A stretch of DNA of 64,000 nucleotides from Solibacillus cecembensis (GCF_001439635.1 NZ_LMBZ01000015.1:51907-115906), one strand, 5' to 3'; numbered from the stretch's first letter, positions 35,941-45,544 are shown. Translations and numbers: made by a program. Notes: generated by a model from the sequence alone, not told the origin.

Positions 35941-36852
35941 CTAAACCAATTCTTCAGCAATTGTTTCTTTTAAATATTCAATATAAATATTCGCCAAAGG
36001 GCTATTTTTCACATTTTTATGTGTAATATACCCTACTGTAATCCGTTCATCCACATGCAAAGGAACCGAAACGATATCTTTACTATTTAGTTTATGACTA
36101 ATCACACCCGTAGAAATTGTATAACCATTCAATCCAATTAATAAATTAAAAAGCGTAGCCCGGTCACTCACGCGAATATTTTTAGGCCTAGAAATCGTAC
36201 TTAAAATTTCCTCAGAAAAATAAAAAGAATTATAGTCCCCTTGTTCGAAGGAAAGATACGGATAAGGGATCAAATCTGTTAATGTCACAAAATCTTGCTT
36301 TGCGAGTGGATTTTGTGAGCTAATAAATACGTGTGGCTTTGCTTCAAACAGCTCATGAAAAATGAGATTATCTTCTCTAAGAAATTTATGAATTACTTTT
36401 TTATTGAAATCATTCACATATAAAATACCAATTTCACTATGTAGATTTTTCACATCTTCAATAATTTCATAAGTTTTCGTTTCTCTTAACGTAAATTCGT
36501 ATTCATCTCGATCGTAATCTTTTAGCAAGCGTACAAATGCACTTACCGCAAACGCATAATGCTGGGCGGATACGGAGAAATGTTGTTGCGATGATTGCGT
36601 AGTTGAATACCGATTTTCTAAAAGAGCGGCTTGTTCAACTACTTGACGAGCATAACCTAAAAACTCCGCTCCTTCAGGTGTCATGATAATTCCTTTGTTC
36701 GTTCTCAAGAAAATTACAATACCCACTTCATTTTCTAACTCCTTTAGCGCATTCGAAAGGCTTGGCTGGCTAATAAATAAATTTTGAGCCGCTTTACTAA
36801 TTGAACGACTTCTCGCAACCTCGATCACATATTTTAACTGTTGTAATGTCAT
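35941..36852 (-). CDS. LysR family transcriptional regulator
   Basis: A 303-residue LTTR. The N-terminal winged helix spans about residues 1-60 (SISKAAQNLFISQPSLSNALKELE), followed by a linker helix and a periplasmic-binding-protein-like effector domain. The frame opens at 36963, but AGAGGG lies about 7 nt before the ATG at 36852, giving normal LTTR length. It is transcribed in the same direction as the MetE-like and AAHS genes, the likely targets. The effector is unknown. Confidence 0.9.
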   Translation of the reverse strand: MTLQQLKYVIEVARSRSISKAAQNLFISQPSLSNALKELENEVGIVIFLRTNKGIIMTPEGAEFLGYARQVVEQAALLENRYSTTQSSQQHFSVSAQHYAFAVSAFVRLLKDYDRDEYEFTLRETKTYEIIEDVKNLHSEIGILYVNDFNKKVIHKFLREDNLIFHELFEAKPHVFISSQNPLAKQDFVTLTDLIPYPYLSFEQGDYNSFYFSEEILSTISRPKNIRVSDRATLFNLLIGLNGYTISTGVISHKLNSKDIVSVPLHVDERITVGYITHKNVKNSPLANIYIEYLKETIAEELV

Positions 36853-37191
36853 TATTTTCCCTCTTTCCGTTATGTGCAGGAAGACCCCCTTGGCTTTGCT
36901 TTGCTTTTTTACCAAGAAAGTAAACGCATAATTATTAAACATAGCAGTACTATGTATTACCATTCTAGCATTGCTCTATAACTCATCCCCAACATTAGGC
37001 GATTATGCTAGAATAAGAACATCCATTTCATGTAAGTATATAGGTGGTTATATATGTTGGTAACTTATGAAGCAATGAATATACTATTAAAAATAACTAC
37101 CTTTTTCGCCTCATAACAAACATAGATACAGAACATTTCCTATGCTAAAATATTTATTTGTAATTGGTCAATACTTCTTAAGGAGAATGTA
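36853..37191. other. Divergent promoter region
   Basis: This 339-base region lies between the LysR gene and the divergent membrane-protein gene. A small frame, MLVTYEAM and on (from 37056, with AGGTGGT upstream), resembles the first residues of holin-like toxin peptides but continues with unrelated sequence. Nothing else recognised. Confidence 0.3.
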
Positions 37192-38049
37192 ATGCAAAAA
37201 ATTCACTATTTAACATTCATCACTTTTCCAGCTATTTTACTAGGTGCAATCATTATGTACATAAACGATATACCAAAAAGTATTTGGTTACAAAATATTA
37301 TTGTTACAGTACTTTTCACCTTACTATCCTTCCTCATGTTTAAGAAGAAAAAAATCAATCCGAACACAAAAGGAAAACTCTATTTGCCGGTTGTTACAAT
37401 TATGATTTTATTGTTATTGACCTTCCTTGACTCTGGGGTAGAGGGAATTCATAGATGGCTTACATTAGGACCCATTAGCATTAATATATCGATTGTTTTT
37501 TTGCCTTTACTTCTTATACTACTTAGTACATTATTATCGAAAAATCAATGGTGGAAATCCTATCTAATTGTTCTCACTACATCCTTTTTATTAGTTTTAC
37601 AACCTGATGCATCAACTGTTACAGCATTTGTAATTTCAACTTTAGTTTTATTCGTATGTAACATAAATCGGTATAGCATTCGCTTTACTCTATTGCTTAT
37701 TCCATTAACCTTTGTTATTATTTCTTGGATTTTTATAGATAGTTTAGCACCTGTTCCATATGTAGAAGATATCTTGTTTATGGCAAAAGATTTAGGATCC
37801 CTATGGTTTATCATTGCTTTAACTTCACTATTCATCCTTATCATACCGTTCTTGTTTTTCCCGCCTAAAAAGCAAAAAATCACATCCATTAGTTTAGGTA
37901 TATACTTTCTTACACTATTAATCACTACATTTTTTGGACACTTTCCCGTTATTTTAATGGGCTACGGCATTTCCCCGATTATTGGGTACTTTATAAGTAT
38001 CAATTGGCTCATTCAAAGTAAGCAAGAAGAGCATTCTAAGGTACCATAA
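37192..38049 (+). CDS. Polytopic membrane protein, weakly FtsW/RodA-like
   Basis: A 285-residue protein with about nine membrane segments. One loop reads GVEGIHRWLTLGPISINIS, reminiscent of the FtsW/RodA loop (G-RW--LGP---QPSE), and LQPDAST follows as in the next FtsW motif (QPDLGT). The protein is shorter than FtsW (about 370-400), lacks the PSE residues and ends early, so glycosyltransferase activity is doubtful. AAGGAGA precedes the ATG. A decayed copy of bases 37264-37407 lies at 39189-39331. Confidence 0.6.
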   Translation: MQKIHYLTFITFPAILLGAIIMYINDIPKSIWLQNIIVTVLFTLLSFLMFKKKKINPNTKGKLYLPVVTIMILLLLTFLDSGVEGIHRWLTLGPISINISIVFLPLLLILLSTLLSKNQWWKSYLIVLTTSFLLVLQPDASTVTAFVISTLVLFVCNINRYSIRFTLLLIPLTFVIISWIFIDSLAPVPYVEDILFMAKDLGSLWFIIALTSLFILIIPFLFFPPKKQKITSISLGIYFLTLLITTFFGHFPVILMGYGISPIIGYFISINWLIQSKQEEHSKVP

Positions 38050-38165
38050 ATTACGTGATTTTACGTAAGTAGAATCCACCCTATCAGCACATAAATCATT
38101 TGCATATGCTGAAATCCCAAATTCAGCATACGCGCTATTTCCAAATAAACGTTTTGAAACAATAA

Positions 38166-38208
38166 AAACAGTAAGAACTGCTTTTGAATTAGCAACTCTT
38201 ACTGTTTG
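38166..38208. terminator. Bidirectional terminator
   Basis: The stem aacagtaaga/tcttactgtt with a 20-nt loop between convergent genes, with T5 on the minus side. Confidence 0.7.
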
Positions 38209-38269
38209 TTATTCGTTATTTACCACATAAAGGATATTTCCTTTGAAACCTATGAAATGAATTTACTTG

Positions 38270-39043
38270 TTATTTCAATACATTACATAAAAATTGTAAC
38301 GACACTTCATTAAATTTCACCGTTTGATCTACATTACATACATGACCACTGTCTTTTAAAATGACTAGTTTACTTGATGGTTGCTCTTTCACTAATCGCT
38401 TCACTGGCTCTAAAAATACATAATCTTCGTCTCCCATTATATAAAGTGCCGGAATGTTTGTATCCTTTTCATTAATTTTCACTAAATATTTTGCGATACC
38501 AGCTGTTAATGTTAACCAACGTAAAAATTCTCTATTCTTAATTTTCTTTGCTTCTTGTATAAATAAATGGCGAGAAGACTCATGCGCTTTTTTCGGCATT
38601 AATATCCACGCAAATATTTTATATAACCACAGAAATGGAATCATTTTTTTAAATATATTGGCTATACCAAGTAAAAAATGCAGTCGAGGTGTAATTCGTA
38701 TTACAGCACCTGCGAGCAACATTGTGTGGAATCGTTCTGGGTTCGTTTCAGCTAATTGACGAATTAACATCGTCCCTAGTGAAATCCCTACAAAGTGAGC
38801 CTTTTCAATCTTTAATGAATCGAGCACTTCTAGAATATCTTGACTAACTAAATCAAGTGTATATTTGGTCGGACTGTTTGTAATCACACAATCACCATGA
38901 CCGCGGAGATCGACTACCAACACATTAAAATGTTTACGATATGCTCGAATTTGCTTGTACCAAATTGTTGAGCTCCCACCAGCCCCATGCACTAAAACGA
39001 CCCACTCTTTGTGTTGTTGACTATATATTTTATAATGTAACAA
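38270..39043 (-). CDS. Alpha/beta hydrolase
   Basis: A 257-residue alpha/beta-hydrolase with HGAGGS oxyanion hole, DLRGHGD turn, GISLGT nucleophile elbow, MGDEDYVF (acid) and SGHVCNVD (His). The frame opens with GTG at 39097 without a ribosome binding site. AAAGGATGAG lies 6-8 nt before a TTG at 39043, and the protein aligns with typical hydrolases from there, so the TTG is preferred. A lid of about 60 residues with aromatic/basic character follows the nucleophile. Substrate unknown. Confidence 0.82.
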   Translation of the reverse strand: MLHYKIYSQQHKEWVVLVHGAGGSSTIWYKQIRAYRKHFNVLVVDLRGHGDCVITNSPTKYTLDLVSQDILEVLDSLKIEKAHFVGISLGTMLIRQLAETNPERFHTMLLAGAVIRITPRLHFLLGIANIFKKMIPFLWLYKIFAWILMPKKAHESSRHLFIQEAKKIKNREFLRWLTLTAGIAKYLVKINEKDTNIPALYIMGDEDYVFLEPVKRLVKEQPSSKLVILKDSGHVCNVDQTVKFNEVSLQFLCNVLK

Positions 39044-39188
39044 GTACTTCTCATCCTTTAATATTTTAACGTATATGATTAATACGAAAAGCAGCACGTT
39101 ATGGTTTCATATTTTCGTATATTTCCAAGAATTTTGATGTTTTTTTGCTAGATATACTAACCACTATTGATTGTATCAACTCCAACCT

Positions 39189-39331
39189 AACGATATAGCG
39201 AAAAGTATTTAGTTACAAAATATTATAGTTACAATACTTTTTCACCTTGCTATCCTTTCTCATGATTAAGATGAAGAAAATAATTCCGAGCACAACCGGA
39301 AAACTCTGTTTTTCAATTGTTACAATTATTT
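39189..39331 (+). pseudogene. Decayed partial duplicate of the 37192-38049 gene
   Basis: About 143 bases match 37264-37407 at roughly 85 percent by eye (for example ttacaaaatatta and ccggaaaactct against aaggaaaactct). Frame-breaking changes include an in-frame TAG and TAA and single-base insertions. No start or ribosome binding site. It is a fragment of a former paralogue or a partial tandem duplication. Confidence 0.8.
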
Positions 39332-39624
39332 CCTTCTAAACGTATATATATATTCCTCAACTCTATCCGTAATCTTTCTAAGGTTGTTCAATTTACCAAC
39401 TGATTAAATAATAAATATATAGTAATAAATTGTGGCAAATATAAGAATTTTGGTAAAATTCTATATAATAAGTACACTTCATCCATTTTTTTGAGGAATT
39501 TATGAGTCAAATCGTGTAACCTACCTATAGGTAACAATGTTTATAATGTGTGACTAACGGTTTGATGAGTTTGTACCATCATGATACTTATACAGATTAA
39601 AAAGGGTAGAAAGGGCGTTATTTA

Positions 39625-41343
39625 ATGCTTTATAACTTGCAAGATAAACGAACAGGCTATTTTGATGTTGATTATACAATGGAGGAATTGAAAGATATTA
39701 AGTATGCACTTGATCAATCTGCTGTCGTAGCTATCACTGATAAAACTGGAACAATTACTTTTGTGAATGACCACTTTTGCGAGGTTTCTAAGTACTCTCG
39801 AGAAGAGTTAATAGGGAAAAATCATCGTATGCTCAACTCGGGCGTTCACCCCAAATCTTTTTTTCGTGACATGTGGAAAACAATCGGCAATGGACATGTA
39901 TGGAAGGGCGAGATTTGTAATCGTGCGAAAGATAATCAACTTTATTGGGTACAGACAACGATTGTTCCATTTTTAAATGCACAAGGAAAACCTTATCAAT
40001 ATATAGCAATCAGAGTAGATATAACCGCACAAAAAAATATGAAAAAAGTTGAATATTTAGCCTATCACGATGAATTGACAAATCTACCGAATAAAAGAAA
40101 GCTTACTATGCACTTTGAAGAATTGATAAAAAAAGAAGAACATGGCACATTTGGTGTTTTATTTATAGATATTGATGATTTCAAAAAAATTAATGATAGT
40201 TTCGGCCATGCAGTCGGTGATCTTTTTTTAGTTGAATTTGCAAATCGTCTTCATCATTTCTCTGTTAATGGAATCACTAGTTATCGTTTGCATGGCGATG
40301 AGTTTATTATTCAATTTACTTATACTGAAGAAAAAGAAATACATACGTTAGTGCAAAGTGTTATCGAGTTGTTTAAAGAAAAGTTTTTGATTGGGGGCCA
40401 TGAGTTTTTCGCGAATATTAGCGCAGGCGTTAGCTTGTTCCCAAAAGACGGTAATACGACGGAGGAGCTTTTAAAAAATGCAGATACAGCAATGTTTTCT
40501 GCAAAAGACATTGCGGGTAGTAATTTTCTTCTCTATGAACCAAGTATGAATCAGGATTACGAAGAGTTACTTTTGCTTGAAAATAAACTGCGCAAAAAAC
40601 TAATTCAAAGTGACTTTGAATTATACTATCAGCCGAAAATCCATGCGATTACTGGAGAATTGGTTGGAATGGAGGCGTTAATTCGCTGGTTTGAACCAGG
40701 TATTGGTTATATTCCACCAGATAAATTCATCCCTTTGGCAGAAGAACGTGGATTAATAGAGACGCTTGGTGAATGGACTTTGACTACAGCTTGTCATCAA
40801 ATTGAACAATGGAATAAACTGCACAATACCGAATTACGTGTAGCGGTTAATATTTTTGCTACACATATCATTCAACCATCATTTGTCCAAAAAGTTTGTC
40901 AGATTATATCGGAAACGGGCGTTAATCCAAACCATTTAGAATTAGAAATTACGGAAAACATCATGTTGAACCAGTCAGAAAAATCAATAATGGTGTTAAA
41001 ACAACTAAGAGAGATGGGCATTCGAATTGCATTTGATGATTTCGGAACTGGTTATTCATCTATCGGATATTTGAATCAGTATCCCGTTGATACAATTAAA
41101 ATTGATCGATCCTTCATTAGAAATCTAGATAGTAAAAAAGATAGTACGACAATTGTATCGATTATGAACCAATTGGGCCAATCATTAGGACTTGAGGTCG
41201 TGGCAGAGGGTGTAGAAACTGTGGAAGAATTATCAATTTTAAAGGATTTAAATTGCACGATTATTCAAGGTTACTACTACAGTAAACCATTATCTGCCGA
41301 AGATTTCACGAAAAAAATGACATCTTTTATAAATATTAATTAA
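39625..41343 (+). CDS. PAS-GGDEF-EAL protein, probably a c-di-GMP phosphodiesterase
   Basis: A 572-residue cytoplasmic protein: PAS (about 25-137), GGDEF (about 140-305) and EAL (about 315-565). The cyclase motif is HGDEF (223-227) instead of GGDEF. The EAL motif (350-352), DDFGTGYSS (471-479), K492 and EGVET are intact. So it probably degrades c-di-GMP, with the GGDEF part as a regulatory GTP-binding or inactive domain. AGAAAGGG lies upstream of the ATG. PAS suggests small-molecule or redox control. A broken chemoreceptor fragment follows 43 nt later. Confidence 0.92.
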   Translation: MLYNLQDKRTGYFDVDYTMEELKDIKYALDQSAVVAITDKTGTITFVNDHFCEVSKYSREELIGKNHRMLNSGVHPKSFFRDMWKTIGNGHVWKGEICNRAKDNQLYWVQTTIVPFLNAQGKPYQYIAIRVDITAQKNMKKVEYLAYHDELTNLPNKRKLTMHFEELIKKEEHGTFGVLFIDIDDFKKINDSFGHAVGDLFLVEFANRLHHFSVNGITSYRLHGDEFIIQFTYTEEKEIHTLVQSVIELFKEKFLIGGHEFFANISAGVSLFPKDGNTTEELLKNADTAMFSAKDIAGSNFLLYEPSMNQDYEELLLLENKLRKKLIQSDFELYYQPKIHAITGELVGMEALIRWFEPGIGYIPPDKFIPLAEERGLIETLGEWTLTTACHQIEQWNKLHNTELRVAVNIFATHIIQPSFVQKVCQIISETGVNPNHLELEITENIMLNQSEKSIMVLKQLREMGIRIAFDDFGTGYSSIGYLNQYPVDTIKIDRSFIRNLDSKKDSTTIVSIMNQLGQSLGLEVVAEGVETVEELSILKDLNCTIIQGYYYSKPLSAEDFTKKMTSFININ

Positions 41344-41386
41344 GTATACTGCCAACTCGATATTATAAGTAATTCCTATAGAACTT

Positions 41387-41872
41387 ATGAACATGCCTGA
41401 AAGCCTGCAAGAACAAGCAGGTGAGGGCATTCAAAAAAATAACATTCTTTTAGAAACTATCAACCGCATCGCAAAGGAATCTAAACATAATATTGAGCAT
41501 TTATCAACGCTTCAAAAACAAGCAGACTATATATATAGCATTACACGTACCATTCAAAATATTGCTACACATACTAATTTACTGGCGTTTGAGGCTGCAC
41601 GCGCTGGAGTGGCTGTTCGTGAATTTGACGTGGTCGCCACAGAAGTTCGAAATATCTCAAATAATGTCCAACAATCTATTTCTGAGGTGAAAACGAATGT
41701 GGATTTAATTACCGAGGAAATCAACCTCATTACCCGCAGCATCGGTAACGTACATTAAATTTTCCGAACTAGCCAGGAGCGGGTATCGGAGACTATGGAT
41801 GAGTTTTCTATTATTTTGGAGTCATCCGAACAGTTAGATAGAAGCGCAAATGATTTTACCTTGATACTATGA
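41387..41872 (+). pseudogene. Methyl-accepting chemotaxis protein fragment, nonsense-disrupted
   Basis: The frame encodes a helical segment with the MCP hairpin-tip region, but in a shortened form: NLLAFEAARAG and VVATEVR, where intact receptors have NLLALNAAIEAARAG. A TAA at 41756-41758 interrupts the frame, and the same frame continues with FRTSQERVSETMDEF to a TGA at 41870-41872. No sensor domain, membrane segment or ribosome binding site is present. It is a decayed remnant. Confidence 0.75.
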
Positions 41873-41990
41873 AACACAAGGGACTGTGAAGACTTTGGGG
41901 ATCAATTATTCTTAATACTTCTTTTTTAGACAGAGGAAGCCCTTTTTTGAAATTCGTTAGGAATATTTGGTTATATCGCGAACACAATAT

Positions 41991-42028
41991 AGCTTATTCC
42001 AGAATCGGTTCCAATACTGGAATAAGCT
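41991..42028. terminator. Hairpin downstream of a small membrane-protein gene
   Basis: A perfect 12-bp stem, agcttattccag/ctggaataagct, with a 14-nt loop. T-runs are weak. It may terminate the small minus-strand gene at 42061-42237. Confidence 0.6.
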
Positions 42029-42060
42029 TATTTACCTGCGATGTTGATTATCTCCCCAGT

Positions 42061-42237
42061 TTACTGCTTTCCAAACTTCGCAATTCTTTTTAAATAGTAA
42101 GCACCTACAGTTAAAATAATAAATCCTAAAATTTTATAAGTTATTGTTTTGGCTGTTTCATTATAGACTTTAATACTCATCAAAAAGCAACCTATAATAA
42201 TAATGATTATCCCTATGATCGAATTAATTATTTTCAA
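42061..42237 (-). CDS. Small membrane protein, unknown
   Basis: A 58-residue protein with two membrane segments (about residues 4-21 and 34-50). The frame opens at 42243 with TTG, but AGGGGGA is 6 nt before the TTG at 42237, which I prefer. No family recognised. Its coding potential is supported by the ribosome binding site and the amphipathic pattern. Confidence 0.5.
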   Translation of the reverse strand: MKIINSIIGIIIIIIGCFLMSIKVYNETAKTITYKILGFIILTVGAYYLKRIAKFGKQ

Positions 42238-42476
42238 ACCCAATCCCCCTACTCAAAACCACTTTACCCCACTAATATTTCCCATACGAATATGCTCTAC
42301 TTGTTAATATACTCTCAAAAATTGGGTTACTAGTAAAGAGGGTCCTAATAATTGTTTCAAGACTTATTTAATGACATGCTACTTATTAATAGTTTTTGCT
42401 CAAATGGGGGATTTAAAGTGGGGAAAGAAATATTATTTTATTAAGTTTTATTTTATTACAGTATATGGATAAAATA

Positions 42477-42515
42477 AAACGGTACTTGCTCTTTTATAAA
42501 GAGCAGGTACCGTTT
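42477..42515 (-). terminator. Terminator after the aldehyde dehydrogenase gene
   Basis: A 17-base stem, aaacggtacttgctctt/aagagcaggtaccgttt (one mismatch), with a 5-nt loop, 4 nt past the stop, followed on the minus strand by TTTTATTTTAT. Confidence 0.9.
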
Positions 42516-42518
42516 AAA

Positions 42519-43838
42519 TTAATTCACTTTATAAATCGCACGGTTATGAGAAAATGTTTTAAACCCATGAATACCATGGAAGCTACCAATTCCAGAATTA
42601 TTTACACCACCAAACGGCAATGGTAAGTGAACATTATGCATGAAAATACCATTAATTGTGACACCACCGGAGGAAGTCGATGCCAAAATTTGTTGTTGGA
42701 AATCCTCTTGATCACTAAACATATATAACGCGAGTGGCTTCGGATTCGATTGGATATAATGTAATACGTCATTGATATCCGTATATGTGTGCACAAATGT
42801 TAAAGGACCAAAAATCTCTTCCTCTGCGATAAGCATTTCTCTCGTCACACCGCCAAGTAAAGTGGGCTCAATTAAGCGGTATTCATCATCAAATGTGCCA
42901 CCACTTAAAATGACTGCCCCCTTTGCTAGCGCATCTTCATATAAGTTTTTAATGCGTTTATAATGTTGCTCATTTACAATTTGTGTACGCTCTTCCAAGC
43001 GGATTTCCCCTTCATTATAAAGCATGTTTACTGTCATTTGACAATAAGTTTCGGCAAGTGTAGCAACATCATCCTCATGCACAAAAATATAATCCGGGGA
43101 AATACAAAACTGACCACCCATTAACACTTTACCGAAAACTAAATTTTGTGCTGCCTTAACTAAATCATACCCTTTTTCTATAATGGCTGGAGATTTCCCT
43201 CCTAATTCAAGCGTTACTGCCGCTAAATGGTTGGCAGCTTCACGCATGACAATTTTTCCAACACGTGGACTACCCGTAAAGAAAAAGTGATCAAAAGGTA
43301 ACTTTAATAACTGTTCTGATACATCGGCTTCCCCTTGTACAAGCGCAACCTCCTGCTCATCAAAGACGGATTCAATCACTTCTTGTAATACTTTATTATA
43401 GTTCGGATTAAATTCACTTGGTTTGATGACAACACAATTGCCAGCAGCTAGTGCTTCTGCAAGTGGATGAATTGTGACAGACATCGGTGAATTCCAAGTA
43501 CCAAAAATACAAACACGACCACGCGCTTCATATAAAATATATGCTTCGCTATCTTGTGGGTTTTCAACTGGCTCTGGTTTCATCCATTGTGCTACATTTT
43601 CAATTGCATAATCGATTGCATGAATAACGGAGTAAATTTGATTTTGAACGGTAGAAGCAGGTATCATAAAATCTTGATTTGCAGCATTTGCAAAGCACTC
43701 CATACGATTTAAAACAGCTTCCTTTAAACGTGTTAATTTATCCGCGCGCTGTTTCGCGGTAGACTTACGTGCTATCCATTGATACTTCGATTGCTTCTCA
43801 AAAATTTCATGTAACTTTTCGGCCATTACTGGAACCAT
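42519..43838 (-). CDS. Aldehyde dehydrogenase (class 3-like)
   Basis: A 439-residue NAD(P)-dependent aldehyde dehydrogenase without C-terminal membrane helix, similar to bacterial class 3/YwdH-type enzymes. GTWNSP (substrate loop), TGSPRVGK (cofactor loop), the general base Glu in TLELGGKSP and the catalytic Cys in GGQFCISPDY are present. GGAGGAGG precedes the ATG. The dispersed repeat copy C starts exactly 25 nt upstream. Same strand as the MFS exporter gene upstream; the substrate may be an aldehyde from the neighbouring acyl-CoA operon. Confidence 0.92.
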   Translation of the reverse strand: MVPVMAEKLHEIFEKQSKYQWIARKSTAKQRADKLTRLKEAVLNRMECFANAANQDFMIPASTVQNQIYSVIHAIDYAIENVAQWMKPEPVENPQDSEAYILYEARGRVCIFGTWNSPMSVTIHPLAEALAAGNCVVIKPSEFNPNYNKVLQEVIESVFDEQEVALVQGEADVSEQLLKLPFDHFFFTGSPRVGKIVMREAANHLAAVTLELGGKSPAIIEKGYDLVKAAQNLVFGKVLMGGQFCISPDYIFVHEDDVATLAETYCQMTVNMLYNEGEIRLEERTQIVNEQHYKRIKNLYEDALAKGAVILSGGTFDDEYRLIEPTLLGGVTREMLIAEEEIFGPLTFVHTYTDINDVLHYIQSNPKPLALYMFSDQEDFQQQILASTSSGGVTINGIFMHNVHLPLPFGGVNNSGIGSFHGIHGFKTFSHNRAIYKVN

Positions 43839-43863
43839 ATCATTTCCTCCTCCAAGTAAAGAT

Positions 43864-43972
43864 CAATTACACCTCGGCTAACTCTTGCCCAGATTTTTTC
43901 GAGCTCGCCAATTAGAGAGGTCAACCTGCCCCCTTTAATTCAGCCGGGTGTTGAACCCCGACTGAATAATGC
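43864..43972 (+). repeat. Dispersed structured repeat, copy C (degenerate)
   Basis: CAATTACACCTCGGC, then CCAGATTTTTTCGAGCTCG and the distal hairpin ATTCAG-ccggg / ccccg-CTGAAT (43938-43943 with 43962-43967). The middle is eroded: hairpin 1 no longer pairs well and the CATCCGCC box is lost. Orientation matches the other copies. It sits between the MFS gene stop and the aldehyde dehydrogenase start. Confidence 0.7.
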
Positions 43973-43990
43973 TGGAACAAGTATATCGAA

Positions 43991-45433
43991 CTAAGCTAGC
44001 TCTCCTCCTAAATTCTGTTGTTTTAACGCCTCTGCTTCTGATTCAGCGCGTAGATCACGACGTTGTAATACAGCAATAAAGACGACTAATGCAAATAGCA
44101 CGACACCGAAACATGTAAATAATATATAGCTAAACCCTGCACTTAAATCGGCATTGCGTAAAAAAAGACCTAACAGTGATGTTGCAAACAGTGAACCAAT
44201 TGCAACAAATAACTGAATAACACCCATTGCAATACTAATATCTTTATTCGGCAAGTTCATTTGAATGCCTGTATGGAAAATCGATACTAAAACGCCACTT
44301 GATGTACCCCAAACTAAACAAATTGTCGTTATCGCCAATGTTGTAATCGTTGTCGTAAAGAATGTTAACGCAAAGATTGATCCTGCAAAGATGATCATTG
44401 CAATAATGGCAACTAACCGGAAGTCTCTTAATTTAGCTACTACAAAGCCACTCACAGCAGCAAAAATAAACGATGTAATCCCACGATAAGTTAAAAATAA
44501 GCCTGTTTCAGTCGGTGTGAACCCATACATGTTTTGTAAGAACATCGGTAAAAAGTAAAGTAAACCCGTTACAGCAAACATCATCGACATTACCGATAAT
44601 AAACAAATAATAAAGACGCGATATTTGAATAAGTGTAACGGGATAATTGGATCGATACTTTTCTTTTGACTCTTGATAAAGATAAAGATTATTGCTACTA
44701 AAGCGACAACTAACGCAAGCATTGTTACGGATTGCCACGGTACTTTTGTTCCACCGAATGTTGTAATACCGATGAAAATTAAAATGGCTGTACTTAAAAT
44801 CGTTATGCCTCTAAAGTCTAAACTTGAATTGTTGGCTTTTGGAATTTCTGGCATGAATTTAATGACGAAAAATAATCCAAGTAATCCAACTGGTAGAATT
44901 GAATAGAATACCCAATGCCATGACATGTATTGCACGAAAATACCGCCAACAGTTGGAGCAATAATGGCCGTTATAGCACTTAACGCACCATAAAACCCTA
45001 AAAACTTCGCCCTGTTTTCAATATCAAAAATATCACTAATAACAATGAGGCCTACGACAGCTGTTGCTGCGCCTCCTAAACCTTGTATACCGCGGAAGAT
45101 CATTAAGTGATAAATGTTCGATACAAGCATTGGTGTCAGCAATTCTGAAACTAAAATAACTAAAATACCGATAATTAAAAGCTGACGACGCCCATAAATA
45201 TTACTCAGCTTTCCGACAATGGGTGTAACAATTGCAGAAGCTGCTAAGTTAGCCGTAAACACAAGCGAATAAAATTCTACTCCACCAATATCTTCAATAA
45301 TTTTTGGTAGTGCTACTGAAAACTCAGAAGAAACCATAAGGCCAAGTTCCATACATAAAAATATACCAACCATTAATAGTACTTTTTGCTTGTACGATAA
45401 AGATTCAACCGTTCGATTTGTTTTAAAAAACAT
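43991..45433 (-). CDS. MFS multidrug exporter, DHA2/EmrB-like
   Basis: A 480-residue major facilitator with about 13-14 membrane segments. Motif A is GKLSNIYGRRQ (loop 2-3) and the drug-antiporter motif C-like GFYGALSAITAIIAPTVGG lies in segment 5. The start is taken as ATG at 45433, with AGAGGGTG 6 nt upstream, rather than the GTG at 45442. A terminator separates it from the acyl-CoA dehydrogenase operon upstream, so it may be regulated independently or with the aldehyde dehydrogenase. Substrate unknown. Confidence 0.88.
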   Translation of the reverse strand: MFFKTNRTVESLSYKQKVLLMVGIFLCMELGLMVSSEFSVALPKIIEDIGGVEFYSLVFTANLAASAIVTPIVGKLSNIYGRRQLLIIGILVILVSELLTPMLVSNIYHLMIFRGIQGLGGAATAVVGLIVISDIFDIENRAKFLGFYGALSAITAIIAPTVGGIFVQYMSWHWVFYSILPVGLLGLFFVIKFMPEIPKANNSSLDFRGITILSTAILIFIGITTFGGTKVPWQSVTMLALVVALVAIIFIFIKSQKKSIDPIIPLHLFKYRVFIICLLSVMSMMFAVTGLLYFLPMFLQNMYGFTPTETGLFLTYRGITSFIFAAVSGFVVAKLRDFRLVAIIAMIIFAGSIFALTFFTTTITTLAITTICLVWGTSSGVLVSIFHTGIQMNLPNKDISIAMGVIQLFVAIGSLFATSLLGLFLRNADLSAGFSYILFTCFGVVLFALVVFIAVLQRRDLRAESEAEALKQQNLGGELA

Positions 45434-45491
45434 TTCTATCACCCTCTAAATTAAATTTTGTCTTATCTACTTATGAAAACAAGTACACAAA

Positions 45492-45544
45492 AGAGATTTC
45501 CCCTGTAAGAAACGAAATACGTATTTTACAAGTGAGAAATCTCT
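45492..45544 (-). terminator. Terminator after the acyl-CoA operon
   Basis: A long imperfect stem, agagatttc/gaaatctct (45492-45500 with 45536-45544), with an inner cttgtaa/ttacag-like pairing, followed on the minus strand by TTTTG. It lies 70 nt past the last operon gene. Confidence 0.75.

Noticed and set aside
37056..37150. Holin-like toxin peptide (MLVTYEAM...)
   Set aside because: Only the first residues resemble such peptides; the rest is not hydrophobic and the match is too short.
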